Positions 8,477 to 17,080 of a DNA stretch of 64,000 bases are shown here, one piece after another. The position numbers were made by a program, and so were the translations under genes. The stretch is taken from NCBI GenBank assembly GCA_938027595.1, contig CALJAK010000002.1, positions 1 to 64,000 on the forward strand, written 5' to 3'. How positions within the stretch are numbered: the stretch's first letter is position 1; the number at the start of each line of letters is the position of its first letter. The stretch is from an uncultured Thermoproteales archaeon. Lineage in GTDB: Archaea > Thermoproteota > Thermoprotei > Thermoproteales > Thermoproteaceae. The notes under the pieces are model-generated. The model was given only the letters and a program-made list of their open reading frames with translations. It did not search any database and had not been told where the DNA came from.

Positions 8477-10687
8477 GTGAGTATTGTACTTAGAGTCGTT
8501 GAAGCTAAATCGCGCGACGTAGGTAGGAGCATTGCTAGAATTCCAGTTCGCATAATGAAAAAACTCGGCGTAGAACCCGGGGACTACGTAGAAATCAAGG
8601 GTAAGAAGTCGGCATTTGCACAAGTCTGGCCGGCGTATCCAGAGGACGAGGATAAAGACATTGTCAGAATGGATGGCATTATTAGACAAAATGCTGGAGT
8701 TGGCATTGGCGACACTGTAGAAGTGCGGAAGGTACAACTCAAACCAGCTCAGAAAGTAGTGCTAGCGCCCACGGAACCCGTCAGAGTAGACACCGAGTAT
8801 TTAAAGAAGCAAATTCTTTTAGGCAAGCCGGTGGCGCGGGGGCAAGCAATCGACGTGCCTTTCTATGGAGGTGCAATAAGATTCGTAGTGGTGCAAGTGC
8901 ACCCCGGCTCCGCTGGTTATGTGTCAGTAGATACTGAAGTGACTATACGTGAAGAGCCAGTAAAAGAAGTAGAGTTGACGATCCCTAGAGTGACGTGGGA
9001 AGATATTGGGGATTTGGAGGAGGCTAAGCAGAAGATTAGGGAGCTTGTGGAGTTGCCTCTGCGTCATCCGGAGCTTTTTAAACATTTGGGTATAGAACCG
9101 CCAAAAGGTATTTTGCTCAGTGGTCCTCCTGGTACTGGTAAGACGTTGCTTGCTAAGGCTGTGGCTAATGAAGCTAATGCGTATTTTGTTGCTATAAATG
9201 GGCCTGAGATTATGTCTAAGTACTACGGTGAGTCTGAAGCTAGGCTTAGAGAGATTTTTGAGGAGGCTAAGAAGAATGCTCCAGCCATAATTTTCATTGA
9301 CGAAATTGACGCCATAGCTCCAAAGAGAGAAGAAGTGACGGGCGAAGTGGAGAAACGCGTAGTAGCTCAATTACTTACACTAATGGACGGATTACAAGAA
9401 AGAGGACAAATAGTAGTAATAGGCGCTACAAACAGACCAGACGCAGTAGACCCAGCATTAAGAAGACCAGGCCGATTCGATAGAGAGATCCACATCTCTA
9501 TGCCCGACAAGAGAGCTAGGAGGGAAATACTGTCTGTGCACACTAGAAACATGCCCCTATGTACAAAAGCCGACGTGGAAAACAAAGTTTGTAACTCCGG
9601 GGAGGACGTCGATTTGGACAGAATTGCTGAGATGACTCACGGTTACACCGGGGCCGACATCGCTGCGTTGGCTAAAGAAGCGGCGATGGCTTCACTTAGG
9701 AAAGCCATAACTAGGGGTCTCATAAATGTAGACCAAGACGTAATTCCACAGGAAATACTCAACAAATTGAAAGTCGGCATGTCTGATTTTCTAGAAGCCA
9801 TGAAGTATGTGCACCCCACAGTGCTCCGCGAAGTCATTATAGAGGTGCCGGAGGTACGCTGGGACGACATTGGTGGTTACGACGCAATCAAGCAAGAGCT
9901 TAGGGAAATTGTGGAGTGGCCCATGAAGTATAAGCATTATTTTGACGAACTTGGCGTGGAGCCACCCAAAGGCATCCTCCTCTTCGGCCCTCCAGGCGTT
10001 GGCAAAACTATGTTCGCCAAAGCTGTGGCCACAGAATCCGGCGCAAACTTCATTGCAGTTAGAGGGCCTGAGTTGTTATCCAAATGGGTCGGCGAGTCTG
10101 AGAAAGCCATTCGTGAAGTGTTTAAGAAAGCTCGCATGGCGGCGCCGTGCGTAGTGTTCTTTGACGAGATTGATTCCATTGCGCCGGCGAGAGGGTCGAG
10201 GCTCGGCGACTCTGGCGTCACTGATAGAATGGTTAACCAACTGTTAGCCGAGATGGACGGCGTCGGCACTTTGAAGAACGTTGTGGTGATGGCTGCCACA
10301 AACCGACCAGATATTTTAGACCCGGCGTTGTTGAGACCAGGTCGGTTTGATAGAGTGATTTACGTACCGCCGCCTGACGTCAAAGCTAGAGTGGAGATAT
10401 TCAAAGTGCATACGCGTAGAGTGAAACTGAACAACGACGTCAATATTGAGGAGTTAGCTAAGAAAGCTGAGGGTTACACTGGCGCAGACATCGCGGCGTT
10501 AGTGAGAGAAGCAGCTATGCTAGCGTTGAGAGAGACAATAAGAGAAAGAGCTGCTAGAGCCAAAGCTGTTTCTGCTCAACATTTTGAAGAAGCGTTCAAG
10601 AGAATACCGCCATCTCTATCGCCTGAAGATATCAGAAGATATGAAGAAATGGCGAAGAGAGTCAGGCGCACTATAGCGGGGCTATAA
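8477..10687 (+). CDS. Cdc48/VAT-type AAA+ ATPase
   Basis: This hexameric unfoldase feeds ubiquitin-like or proteasome-bound substrates in archaea. The N-terminal double-psi barrel and beta-clam (about 1-170) precede two AAA modules. D1 has Walker A GPPGTGKT, Walker [16 protein letters not shown] and arginine finger [10 protein letters not shown]2 has [20 protein letters not shown] and RPGRFDRV. I choose the GTG at 8477 ([14 protein letters not shown]), about 25 bases after the TATA-like 'aatttttaact', giving 736 residues, the family's usual length. D1 has patchy codon use, described in the findings. Confidence 0.95.
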   Translation: MSIVLRVVEAKSRDVGRSIARIPVRIMKKLGVEPGDYVEIKGKKSAFAQVWPAYPEDEDKDIVRMDGIIRQNAGVGIGDTVEVRKVQLKPAQKVVLAPTEPVRVDTEYLKKQILLGKPVARGQAIDVPFYGGAIRFVVVQVHPGSAGYVSVDTEVTIREEPVKEVELTIPRVTWEDIGDLEEAKQKIRELVELPLRHPELFKHLGIEPPKGILLSGPPGTGKTLLAKAVANEANAYFVAINGPEIMSKYYGESEARLREIFEEAKKNAPAIIFIDEIDAIAPKREEVTGEVEKRVVAQLLTLMDGLQERGQIVVIGATNRPDAVDPALRRPGRFDREIHISMPDKRARREILSVHTRNMPLCTKADVENKVCNSGEDVDLDRIAEMTHGYTGADIAALAKEAAMASLRKAITRGLINVDQDVIPQEILNKLKVGMSDFLEAMKYVHPTVLREVIIEVPEVRWDDIGGYDAIKQELREIVEWPMKYKHYFDELGVEPPKGILLFGPPGVGKTMFAKAVATESGANFIAVRGPELLSKWVGESEKAIREVFKKARMAAPCVVFFDEIDSIAPARGSRLGDSGVTDRMVNQLLAEMDGVGTLKNVVVMAATNRPDILDPALLRPGRFDRVIYVPPPDVKARVEIFKVHTRRVKLNNDVNIEELAKKAEGYTGADIAALVREAAMLALRETIRERAARAKAVSAQHFEEAFKRIPPSLSPEDIRRYEEMAKRVRRTIAGL

Positions 10688-10715
10688 ATATTTATACAGA
10701 AGAAAATTTAGAGTC

Positions 10716-11258
10716 ATGTCAATATTCGACGAGTTTGGGTTCATGAAGAGGTGGCAGAAATTTTTCGAGGAGATCGAGAGACATTTCGAGGAGATTGAGA
10801 AACAGATTGAGGAAGATTTGCGTATGTTTCACAAACCTCAGCGGATTGGGGGAAAGCCACGTTATTACTACTACGGCTTCGAAATCACAATGGGGCCGGA
10901 CGGTAAGCCAGTGGTTAGGGAGTTCGGAAACGTAAAGAGAAGGCCAGATGTGGAAAGAATTGAGTTTGTCGATGAGGTTGAGCCATTGACAGACGTGATT
11001 GAGGAGGATGACAAGATAAAAGTAGTAGTTGAAATACCCGGCGTTGAGAAAGACGACATAAAAATCCACATAAACGAAGACGGACATCTTTTGACAATAG
11101 ACGCCAAAGGCAAAGATAGAAAGTATCGCAAAGAGATTAAACTGCCCGCAGCCGTGGACCCGGCGAAGGCTAAAGCGAGCTATAAAAACGGCGTTTTGTA
11201 TATAGAGATGGAAAAGAGAGAAAAGAAAAAAAGGGGGTTTGAAGTCAAGATTGACTAA
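10716..11258 (+). CDS. Small heat shock protein, Hsp20 family
   Basis: This ATP-independent holdase has an N-terminal amphipathic helix (FEEIERHFEEIEKQIEED), an alpha-crystallin domain at about 88-175 with the typical VVVEIPGVEKDDIKIH, and the GVLYIEMEK strand near the end. The IXI motif is not clear in the basic tail (KREKKKRGFEVKID). It has its own promoter (TATA 'aaatatttataca' just before). The gene ends 14 bases inside the convergent ThermoDBP-like gene. Confidence 0.93.
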   Translation: MSIFDEFGFMKRWQKFFEEIERHFEEIEKQIEEDLRMFHKPQRIGGKPRYYYYGFEITMGPDGKPVVREFGNVKRRPDVERIEFVDEVEPLTDVIEEDDKIKVVVEIPGVEKDDIKIHINEDGHLLTIDAKGKDRKYRKEIKLPAAVDPAKAKASYKNGVLYIEMEKREKKKRGFEVKID

Positions 11259-11694
11259 TTTCTCTGAGTAGAGATTGTATCTTTTCTTTAAAATCAGTTA
11301 GTTTTTTCTCACATTCCTCTATACGTTTCTGTACTTCTGTATATGGGAGGAACCACTCAACTCGCGGCTCGCCGAAGTTGACTCTGCCATTTTCTACAGT
11401 GGCCTCTACCGATATGCGCACTATGTCTAACTTCTTCACGCCCATAGACACTAACTTTTCGTAAATCCTTTTGTTGAGGTCGACTGTGGCTCTGAGGATT
11501 TCTTCTTTGGGTACTACGCCGCTGAACGCCGCGAAGGCAGTTCTCCTCAATTTGTCTGCAAAACGCGCCGCGATAGTTACGCCGGTTCTAATTTCGTGTT
11601 TGTTAGGCGCCTTCAACACGTGACCACCGTACAAGTCTATGTTTTCTTGCGCTTTTTCAATGTCGCGTTGTATATTTTCCTCAAGTTTCCACAT
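11245..11694 (-). CDS. ThermoDBP-like single-stranded DNA-binding protein (DUF2258 type)
   Basis: The 149-residue protein has an N-terminal helix, a small alpha/beta core rich in basic residues (RFADKLRRTAFAAFSG near 45-60) and a C-terminal heptad helix (EVQKRIEECEKKL and on) suited to dimerisation. The order and length are as I recall for ThermoDBP, which replaces canonical SSB in Thermoproteales. I infer the assignment from pattern and lineage; it could be a ThermoDBP-related paralog. Its ATG is 30 bases from the divergent THUMP-SPOUT GTG, and each gene's TATA element lies near or inside the other's start. Confidence 0.6.
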   Translation of the reverse strand: MWKLEENIQRDIEKAQENIDLYGGHVLKAPNKHEIRTGVTIAARFADKLRRTAFAAFSGVVPKEEILRATVDLNKRIYEKLVSMGVKKLDIVRISVEATVENGRVNFGEPRVEWFLPYTEVQKRIEECEKKLTDFKEKIQSLLREISQS

Positions 11695-11723
11695 GAAATA
11701 TTTTTGTTCATAGTGTTTTAAAT

Positions 11724-12791
11724 GTGAATTTAGTTCTAAAGACGAGGAAGGGTCTTGAGAAAATTGTGGCGTCGCAAGTGAGAGAAATTCTGCCCGAGGC
11801 TGAGGTGACTCCAGAGCCTTTTGGATACCTCGGCGTTGTTTTTGTGAACGTCGCTGACAAGTGGAAAGCCGCCGAGTTGATTTCCGAGAGAATTCCAGAG
11901 GTGGACAGAGTGCTCGTAGTGGAGAGAGTGGTCTCTGCTAAATTGAACGAGATAGAGGAGGCAGCTCTCGACGTGGCTAAACGCTTCATAACGGCTGAAG
12001 ATAGATTCGCCGTGAGGACCACGAGGCGGGGGAGGCATGACTTCACTTCAATTGACGTCAATGTGAGAGTCGGCGCGGCTATCAGAGGAGTTACAAACGC
12101 CGAGGTGGATTTGGAAGAGCCGACGAAGCCTCTCTACATAGAGATATTTCAAGACGTGGCTGCGGTCTGCATTCCCGTCACTAGAGAATATAGGAAGTTG
12201 ACGCGAGAGAAGCCGATGCCTCTCCAGCTTCTGCGGAAGATTGCCGTGGGGCAGTTTGTGTACGATGGTGACGATGATGTAGTTAAGAAAATGGGCGAGA
12301 GAATTGGGCGAGCTGCCCAGACTTTTGAAATTGGCGAGTTGTCTATATTGTTATACAAGCCCGTCTCTGCAAAATCTCTGCGCTACTTTCTAGAGTCTGT
12401 TGAGGCCGGCGTGGAGAGTAGATATCAAATACAACTGCGGAGCTACGGCAGAGCAGTGTGGAGAGTGCCAGTGTACGTCTACGAGCTTTATCACTACGTG
12501 AGAGACAGATCTGGGGAGCCCATTATAGCGACAGACCCAAAGGGCGTTTACATATCTCACGCCAGGGAGAAGCTTGCGCAGTTATTTTCACATGACAGGA
12601 TAAACGTTTTGATTGGGTCGAGAGAGGGAATACCGCCGGGCGTGTTTCGCTTCACTTCTCTAGTGATTGACTTAATGCCGGGAGTCACCTTGGCGACAGA
12701 TTTCGTTATACCTTCCGTAGTGGTTGGCTTTGTATCTACGTTAGAGGAGGCGGGTGTGTTGCCTAGGAGAGAGAGGACAAAACATAAATAG
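11724..12791 (+). CDS. THUMP- and SPOUT-domain RNA modification protein
   Basis: The 355-residue protein begins with a THUMP-type RNA-binding half (about 1-165: KTRKGLEKIVASQVREILPEAE in outline, then FAVRTTRRGRHDFTS). Its C-terminal half resembles the knotted SPOUT methyltransferase fold (SHAREKLAQLFSHDRINVLIGSREGIPPG and the following hydrophobic TLATDFVIP). It probably methylates tRNA; the site is not known. The GTG start is placed about 24 bases after 'aaatattttt'. The rps11 promoter overlaps its 3' end. Confidence 0.75.
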   Translation: MNLVLKTRKGLEKIVASQVREILPEAEVTPEPFGYLGVVFVNVADKWKAAELISERIPEVDRVLVVERVVSAKLNEIEEAALDVAKRFITAEDRFAVRTTRRGRHDFTSIDVNVRVGAAIRGVTNAEVDLEEPTKPLYIEIFQDVAAVCIPVTREYRKLTREKPMPLQLLRKIAVGQFVYDGDDDVVKKMGERIGRAAQTFEIGELSILLYKPVSAKSLRYFLESVEAGVESRYQIQLRSYGRAVWRVPVYVYELYHYVRDRSGEPIIATDPKGVYISHAREKLAQLFSHDRINVLIGSREGIPPGVFRFTSLVIDLMPGVTLATDFVIPSVVVGFVSTLEEAGVLPRRERTKHK

Positions 12792-12810
12792 TGACACTAT
12801 AGCCTAGACA

Positions 12811-13215
12811 ATGTCGACAAGCGAACAGCAGAAGCTCAGGTGGGGAATTGCTTGGATTTACTCGTCGTCGAACAACACTATCATAACTATTACAGACTTG
12901 ACGGGTGCGGAGACTGTAGCCCGCGTAAGTGGCGGCATGGTTGTACGTGCGGACAAAGACAAACCGTCTCCCTGGGCCGCCATGCAAGCCGCTTACAAAG
13001 CCGCGCAACTCGCGCTCGCTCGGGGAATAAATGCGGTACATATAAAAGTGAGGGGGCCCGGCGGATATGGGATGAAAGTGCCGGGGCCGGGCGCTTCGGC
13101 TGCCATACGCGCCTTGGCTAGGTCTGGGTTAGTTATTGGGAGAATTGAAGACGTAACGCCAATTCCGCACGGCACTATAAGACCGCCGAGCGGTAGGAAG
13201 GGTAGGAGAGTTTAA
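12811..13215 (+). CDS. rps11: Small ribosomal subunit protein uS11
   Basis: This 134-residue protein binds the 16S rRNA platform. The family core is plain: [72 protein letters not shown] and the C-terminal [23 protein letters not shown] element (CATAAATAG) within the end of the preceding gene sits about 24 bases before the ATG. Usual neighbours rps4 and rpoD are absent. Confidence 0.98.
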   Translation: MSTSEQQKLRWGIAWIYSSSNNTIITITDLTGAETVARVSGGMVVRADKDKPSPWAAMQAAYKAAQLALARGINAVHIKVRGPGGYGMKVPGPGASAAIRALARSGLVIGRIEDVTPIPHGTIRPPSGRKGRRV

Positions 13216-13457
13216 TGGAAAAGAGAGATTGTCTTTTTGTATTTTCGAATTGCACTTCAAGCATGTCTCCGATTGAGTTGCTGCGTAGGGCTAGAGTTAC
13301 CTCACGCAAACTCGTTATAGTGACTAAATGCTTTGACATTGTTAAATCTGTAGCTAGTGAAAATGTGGATTTCCCAATTAGACACTATAGCCAGATTGAT
13401 TTGGAACAAGCTGCGGAGTTGGAGAACTGCCGCACGTTTGAAGTTTTATATCTATGA
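13215..13457 (+). CDS. Orphan 80-residue protein coupled to rps11
   Basis: The ATG overlaps the rps11 stop (TAATG), so translation is coupled. The 80 residues form a small alpha/beta pattern with four Cys and a central strand (KLVIVTKCF). No family is recognised. It could be a short RNA- or ribosome-related factor by location only. Confidence 0.5.
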   Translation: MEKRDCLFVFSNCTSSMSPIELLRRARVTSRKLVIVTKCFDIVKSVASENVDFPIRHYSQIDLEQAAELENCRTFEVLYL

Positions 13458-13470
13458 GCTATTTCATGTT

Positions 13471-13520
13471 GTGATGAGGAGGCATTTGCGGCCTTAGATG
13501 GCCGGCGCTGGAACGTCTGA
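13471..13520 (+). ncRNA. Candidate C/D box guide sRNA
   Basis: In the short gap before the radical SAM gene stand a perfect C box (GTGATGA, 13471-13477), a D'-like CTTA (13493-13496) followed directly by a C'-like GATGG, and a D box CTGA (13517-13520). The size of 50 nt and the spacing suit archaeal C/D sRNAs. The guide before D' contains TTGCGGCC, complementary to GGCCGCAA, a word I recall from the 3' part of 16S rRNA. The second guide has no target that I know. Confidence 0.45.
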
Positions 13521-13577
13521 AGTAGATGATTTAGCTGAGCTACGCTGATTGTTTTTAATAGATAAAGTGTTACATAC

Positions 13578-14660
13578 GTGAGGGCAGTACTCAGTAGGCA
13601 GTTGCCGGACGGCCGGGTTGAGTGTGTCGCATGCGCTAGGCGATGTAAGCTGAGGGAGGGCCAAGTTGGTTTCTGTGGTGTCCGCGCCGTGAGGAGTGGA
13701 GTTCTAGAGCTGGAGGTCTATGGACTCATTTCTGCCATAGCTGTAGACCCCATAGAGAAGAAGCCACTTTCTCATTTCTATCCCGGTTCTATGGTGTTGT
13801 CGTTCTCTACCTTCGGTTGTAACTGGGCTTGTCAATATTGTCAAAACTTTGAGATTAGCCAGAGGAGGAGAGTAGAGGGGTTCGAAGCGTCGCCCGAGTT
13901 GTTAGTGAAGCTAGCCGAGAGTTATGGAGCTCACGGAATTACCTACACTTACAACGAACCCACAATATTTCTTGAGTTTGCGCATGACGTGGGCACGTTG
14001 GCAAAGTCCAGGGGGTTGTTCAACACTTTCGTAACTAACGGCTACATGACGCCGGAGGCGGTGAAGTACGCCAGCGTCTTTTTAGACGCAGCCACCGTCG
14101 ACTTCAAAGGCAACGGTGACGTGAATTTCATGAGGAGATATGCATACGTACCGGACGTGGAGCCTATCTTTGAGACTTTAGCCGAGATGCGGAAACATGG
14201 CATTTGGGTTGAAATAACTGACTTGGTAGTGCCGCAAGTAGGCGACGATCTTGAACAAGCTAGAAAACTCGTGAGGAGAATTATAGACATTTTGGGGTCC
14301 GAGACTCCCATACACTTTTTGAGATTTCGCCCAGACTACAACATGCGGTATCTCCCACCCACTCCAGTGGAGACTCTAGAGAAACACGTGGAGTTAGCCA
14401 AGAGAGAGGGGGTGAAGTTCGCATACGTTGGCAACGTGCCTGGCCATAGATATGAACACACCTACTGCCCAGAGTGTGGGGGTGTAGTGGTCAAGAGAAG
14501 GGGGTTTGAAATACTTGAGATAAACCTAGAGGGAAACCGCTGTAAATTCTGCGGCGCAAAGATCCCTATAGTGGGGAGAGTCATGCCCACATGGAGAGAA
14601 TCTAGATTTGTATACATCCCTATATCTCTATTCACTAGATATAGATATGGAGAGAATTAG
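13578..14660 (+). CDS. amrS: AmmeMemoRadiSam-system radical SAM enzyme
   Basis: This 360-residue radical SAM protein resembles the COG1180 enzyme that occurs with MEMO1 and AMMECR1 proteins. An N-terminal Cys set ([19 protein letters not shown]) precedes the cluster motif CNWACQYC (CxxxCxxC, about 78-85). The C-terminus adds a rubredoxin/zinc-like knuckle (CPECGG ... CKFCG). The GTG start is about 22 bases after GTTTTTAATA. Its end overlaps the DUF47 gene. The AMMECR1 and MEMO partners are not in the window; the reaction product remains uncertain to me. Confidence 0.85.
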   Translation: MRAVLSRQLPDGRVECVACARRCKLREGQVGFCGVRAVRSGVLELEVYGLISAIAVDPIEKKPLSHFYPGSMVLSFSTFGCNWACQYCQNFEISQRRRVEGFEASPELLVKLAESYGAHGITYTYNEPTIFLEFAHDVGTLAKSRGLFNTFVTNGYMTPEAVKYASVFLDAATVDFKGNGDVNFMRRYAYVPDVEPIFETLAEMRKHGIWVEITDLVVPQVGDDLEQARKLVRRIIDILGSETPIHFLRFRPDYNMRYLPPTPVETLEKHVELAKREGVKFAYVGNVPGHRYEHTYCPECGGVVVKRRGFEILEINLEGNRCKFCGAKIPIVGRVMPTWRESRFVYIPISLFTRYRYGEN

Positions 14661-15300
14661 GAAATTCTTCTCGAGTGGAATAGAAGAAGCGCGAGAAAAA
14701 ATATCTAAACATGTAGATTTATCTCTCCAATCTTTTAAAAATTTACAAAGTCTCTTCTCTTCTCGCGATTTGTCTAGAAGTGACGTAGATGAGGTAGTGA
14801 GAAAAATTACTGCTTTTGAAAGAGAAGGTGACGAAATATTCAGGAAGTTGATTGATGAAGTGGTGCGTGGGTCGGTGGTGCCTACAGTTACAAATGTCGT
14901 TTTAATACTTCTAGACAACGTAGATAATGTCCTCGATTTGGCGTACTTTGCAGTCAAGGAAATAAAGAGAGGTTTCTATCTATGGAAAAAAGATTATATA
15001 TACGCCATAATTAATAGTGAAATTAAAGAAATGTTAAACATAACTAATACTATGTTGGAGTATTTACAGAGTATGTTAAGAATTAGAAAGAGTGAAGAGT
15101 TGAGACAATATGCAAACCTCATAAATACACTCGAGGAAGAAATTGATGAAATTAAAGAAAATATTTTAGATAAAATATATGGCTTGGAACTTACGCCAGT
15201 AGAGTTTAATCACTTAGTGACTTTGATATATACAATTGACAAAATTGCCGATAATATACAAGACGCGGCACATCACTTAGCTACTATTTCGTCATTGTAA
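14647..15300 (+). CDS. DUF47/PhoU-like protein
   Basis: The 217-residue all-helical protein has the DUF47 pattern of two three-helix PhoU-like bundles: [16 protein letters not shown] near 56-72 and the mirrored [17 protein letters not shown] near 165-182, with conserved acidic and Asp residues that bind metal. DUF47 proteins accompany PiT phosphate transporters and probably regulate them. I start at the ATG at 14647 (MERIRKFF), 14 bases inside the previous gene. Its stop overlaps the next ATG (TAATG). Confidence 0.85.
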   Translation: MERIRKFFSSGIEEAREKISKHVDLSLQSFKNLQSLFSSRDLSRSDVDEVVRKITAFEREGDEIFRKLIDEVVRGSVVPTVTNVVLILLDNVDNVLDLAYFAVKEIKRGFYLWKKDYIYAIINSEIKEMLNITNTMLEYLQSMLRIRKSEELRQYANLINTLEEEIDEIKENILDKIYGLELTPVEFNHLVTLIYTIDKIADNIQDAAHHLATISSL

Positions 15301-16064
15301 TGGAAATATACATCTTAGTTTTTTTACTAGTTTACAACAATTCTCTAGTGTTGCTTGGCCCCACCACGTGGGGCGTCGGGATAAAGCCAAAAAAATCACT
15401 AGCAATTGCCATGTTGGGGCAGATTTCTGGCGTTGTCACTAGCAACATGACGCCGCTTGTTTTAAATTTCGATGAATTTCTCTACATTGTAACTCTTTAC
15501 GTCTTCTTGTCTTTAGCTAAGATAAGTCTCCCAATTTCGATTATTACATACGCCATGTCAATCCAGAGGTCTGAAGCAGTGGCGTTGTGGATGTTGTCGC
15601 CTTTGTTTGCGGTGCTCACGCCGGCGTTCTGTAGATTGAAAAACAACGCGTTAGCTGTGCCAACGTTGTTTGCCGTTATGTACATGTTTGGATACAACAA
15701 CATTGCGCTTCTATCGCACGATTTGTTTTTGACCGTTGTGGCGACTTTCTTAGGCACATACTTCGGTCTCAAGTACTCACGGTGGGTAATTGACTTAACT
15801 GCGCTTAAGCCAGCCACTGCAATTTCTATGAATTTGACAATCATAAGCGGAGCCGTGGTGGGCAGTATTTACAAAATTCCAATTTCTTTCACGCTAGTTG
15901 CGTATTCTGCTCTCCTCTCGGCATCTATACAATACGCTGTGAAATTTGTTAGATTTGAAAAATTTGTAAAGGCCTATCTTGGGATTTTGTTAACTATGGT
16001 GCTCGTCGTTATATTTCCCTATCTAAAATCACTACTTCAATACCTGGCTTTACCAATTGCTTAA
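15300..16064 (+). CDS. Divergent, short PiT-type phosphate permease
   Basis: The 254-residue membrane protein has about eight hydrophobic helices. Two repeats open with a similar signature: YNNSLVLLGPTTWGVG near the N-terminus, and YNNIALLSHD in the middle followed by an LGTYFG segment. This recalls the inverted GxNDxxN repeats of PiT transporters, but it is shorter than usual (family about 330-500) and lacks the standard GANDVAN. The upstream DUF47 gene, overlapping by one base, supports a role in phosphate transport. The 3' end overlaps the convergent hydrolase gene by 56 bases. Confidence 0.6.
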   Translation: MEIYILVFLLVYNNSLVLLGPTTWGVGIKPKKSLAIAMLGQISGVVTSNMTPLVLNFDEFLYIVTLYVFLSLAKISLPISIITYAMSIQRSEAVALWMLSPLFAVLTPAFCRLKNNALAVPTLFAVMYMFGYNNIALLSHDLFLTVVATFLGTYFGLKYSRWVIDLTALKPATAISMNLTIISGAVVGSIYKIPISFTLVAYSALLSASIQYAVKFVRFEKFVKAYLGILLTMVLVVIFPYLKSLLQYLALPIA

Positions 16065-16674
16065 ATTCCTCTGCTTCTTTTCTAGAAGCCACAATTGCGC
16101 CATAGTGCATTGGGATAGCAATCTTTGGCGTTATTGTGTTTACAAACTCCGCCGCTTCTTGCGGAGTCATTACGTACACTCCGGAAACTGGGACTAATAC
16201 TATGTCTGCACTTACTTGTCTAAACTCTGGCACGAAATCGCTATCTCCAGCGTGGAAAATCTTCACTCCCCCCCACTCGATTAAATACGCCACTCTACCG
16301 TCTTGTCTCGGGTGGAACACCACTCCTCTACTGGGATCTCTGAATTTTGAAATATTGTATGCTGGAAACGCCGTGATTTTGAGTGGTTCCACAACTCTAC
16401 TCTCGCCGGGGGATATCTCCATCACGTTTTGCGTAACTTTAGTTACACATGGCGTGGCTATCTTCGGCGTGATTACTATAGTAGAGGGTTTTGAGATGCG
16501 TCTTATCGACGGGGGGTCGCAGTGGTCGAAATGTTCATGCGTTATTAACACAACGTCGGCTTTTGGATCACTTACTTGTAGTTGATAGGGATCGATATAT
16601 ATTACTAAGTCTTTCTTAATTCTAAACCCGTCGTGACCTAACCAAGTTATTTCTAAACCACTATAACTAATCAT
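16009..16674 (-). CDS. Metallo-beta-lactamase fold hydrolase, UlaG-like
   Basis: The 221-residue protein carries the metal-binding HEHFDHCD (HxHxDH), the later GDSD and a MHYGA near the C-terminus, the order of the UlaG-like branch of the MBL fold. A TATA-like 'aaataaatt' is about 24 bases before the ATG. The substrate is unknown. The 3' end overlaps the PiT-like gene on the other strand. Confidence 0.88.
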   Translation of the reverse strand: MISYSGLEITWLGHDGFRIKKDLVIYIDPYQLQVSDPKADVVLITHEHFDHCDPPSIRRISKPSTIVITPKIATPCVTKVTQNVMEISPGESRVVEPLKITAFPAYNISKFRDPSRGVVFHPRQDGRVAYLIEWGGVKIFHAGDSDFVPEFRQVSADIVLVPVSGVYVMTPQEAAEFVNTITPKIAIPMHYGAIVASRKEAEEFKQLVKPGIEVVILDREI

Positions 16675-16780
16675 CGAAAAACAAACTTCAGAAATTTATT
16701 TCTTTTACCTTGTATCTCTATCGCCGATCCGCCAACCCACTACGGAGCAAATTTTATAAATTTGTGTCATTTTATCTACA

Positions 16781-16907
16781 GCGGCGGTAGTCTAGCCTGG
16801 TTTAGGATGGCGAAGACGGCGTTTCAAAACGCCGTCTCCACAAGCCTGCCAAGCCGTTGATCCCGGGTGGGTTGACCCCGGGAGTTCAAATCCCGGCCGC
16901 CGCACCA
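16781..16907 (+). tRNA. tRNA-Gly(GCC) with two introns
   Basis: The acceptor arm GCGGCGG (16781-16787) pairs with CCGCCGC (16897-16903), followed by A73 and an encoded CCA. Removing 31 nt after position 29 (about 16813-16843, itself a perfect hairpin around AGACGGCGT) joins GCG to GC. This gives the stem GCGGC/GCCGT and loop CTGCCAA, with anticodon GCC at 16848-16850. A second 17-nt intron at 53/54 (16868-16884) restores the T arm CCGGG/TTCAAAT/CCCGG. A TATA element (TTTATAAA) lies about 25 bases upstream. Exact intron edges are inferred from folding. Confidence 0.88.
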
Positions 16908-17080
16908 CACTTCTCTACAGTGACAACAGCCGAGTGTGAGTTTTGTGAAGTGGGTCTACTGTGTGTCGATGTGTTTTACAATTTTAGTATTTAGGAGATT
17001 GATATATACTTTGAGTTGGGAATTTATACTTTAATGTTAATTTAGAACAATGTTTAAATAAAGTAAATCCTTTGATGGTT

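Noticed and set aside
13526-13555. Second C/D RNA just after the first
   Set aside because: The C-like AGATGAT and CTGA boxes are only a few bases apart, leaving no room for a guide.
16816-16835. tRNA-Glu(TTC) reading of the tRNA near 16.8 kb
   Set aside because: It leaves six unexplained bases before the anticodon stem and an imperfect 3' side. Splicing 31 nt at 29/30 gives a perfect tRNA-Gly(GCC) with A73.
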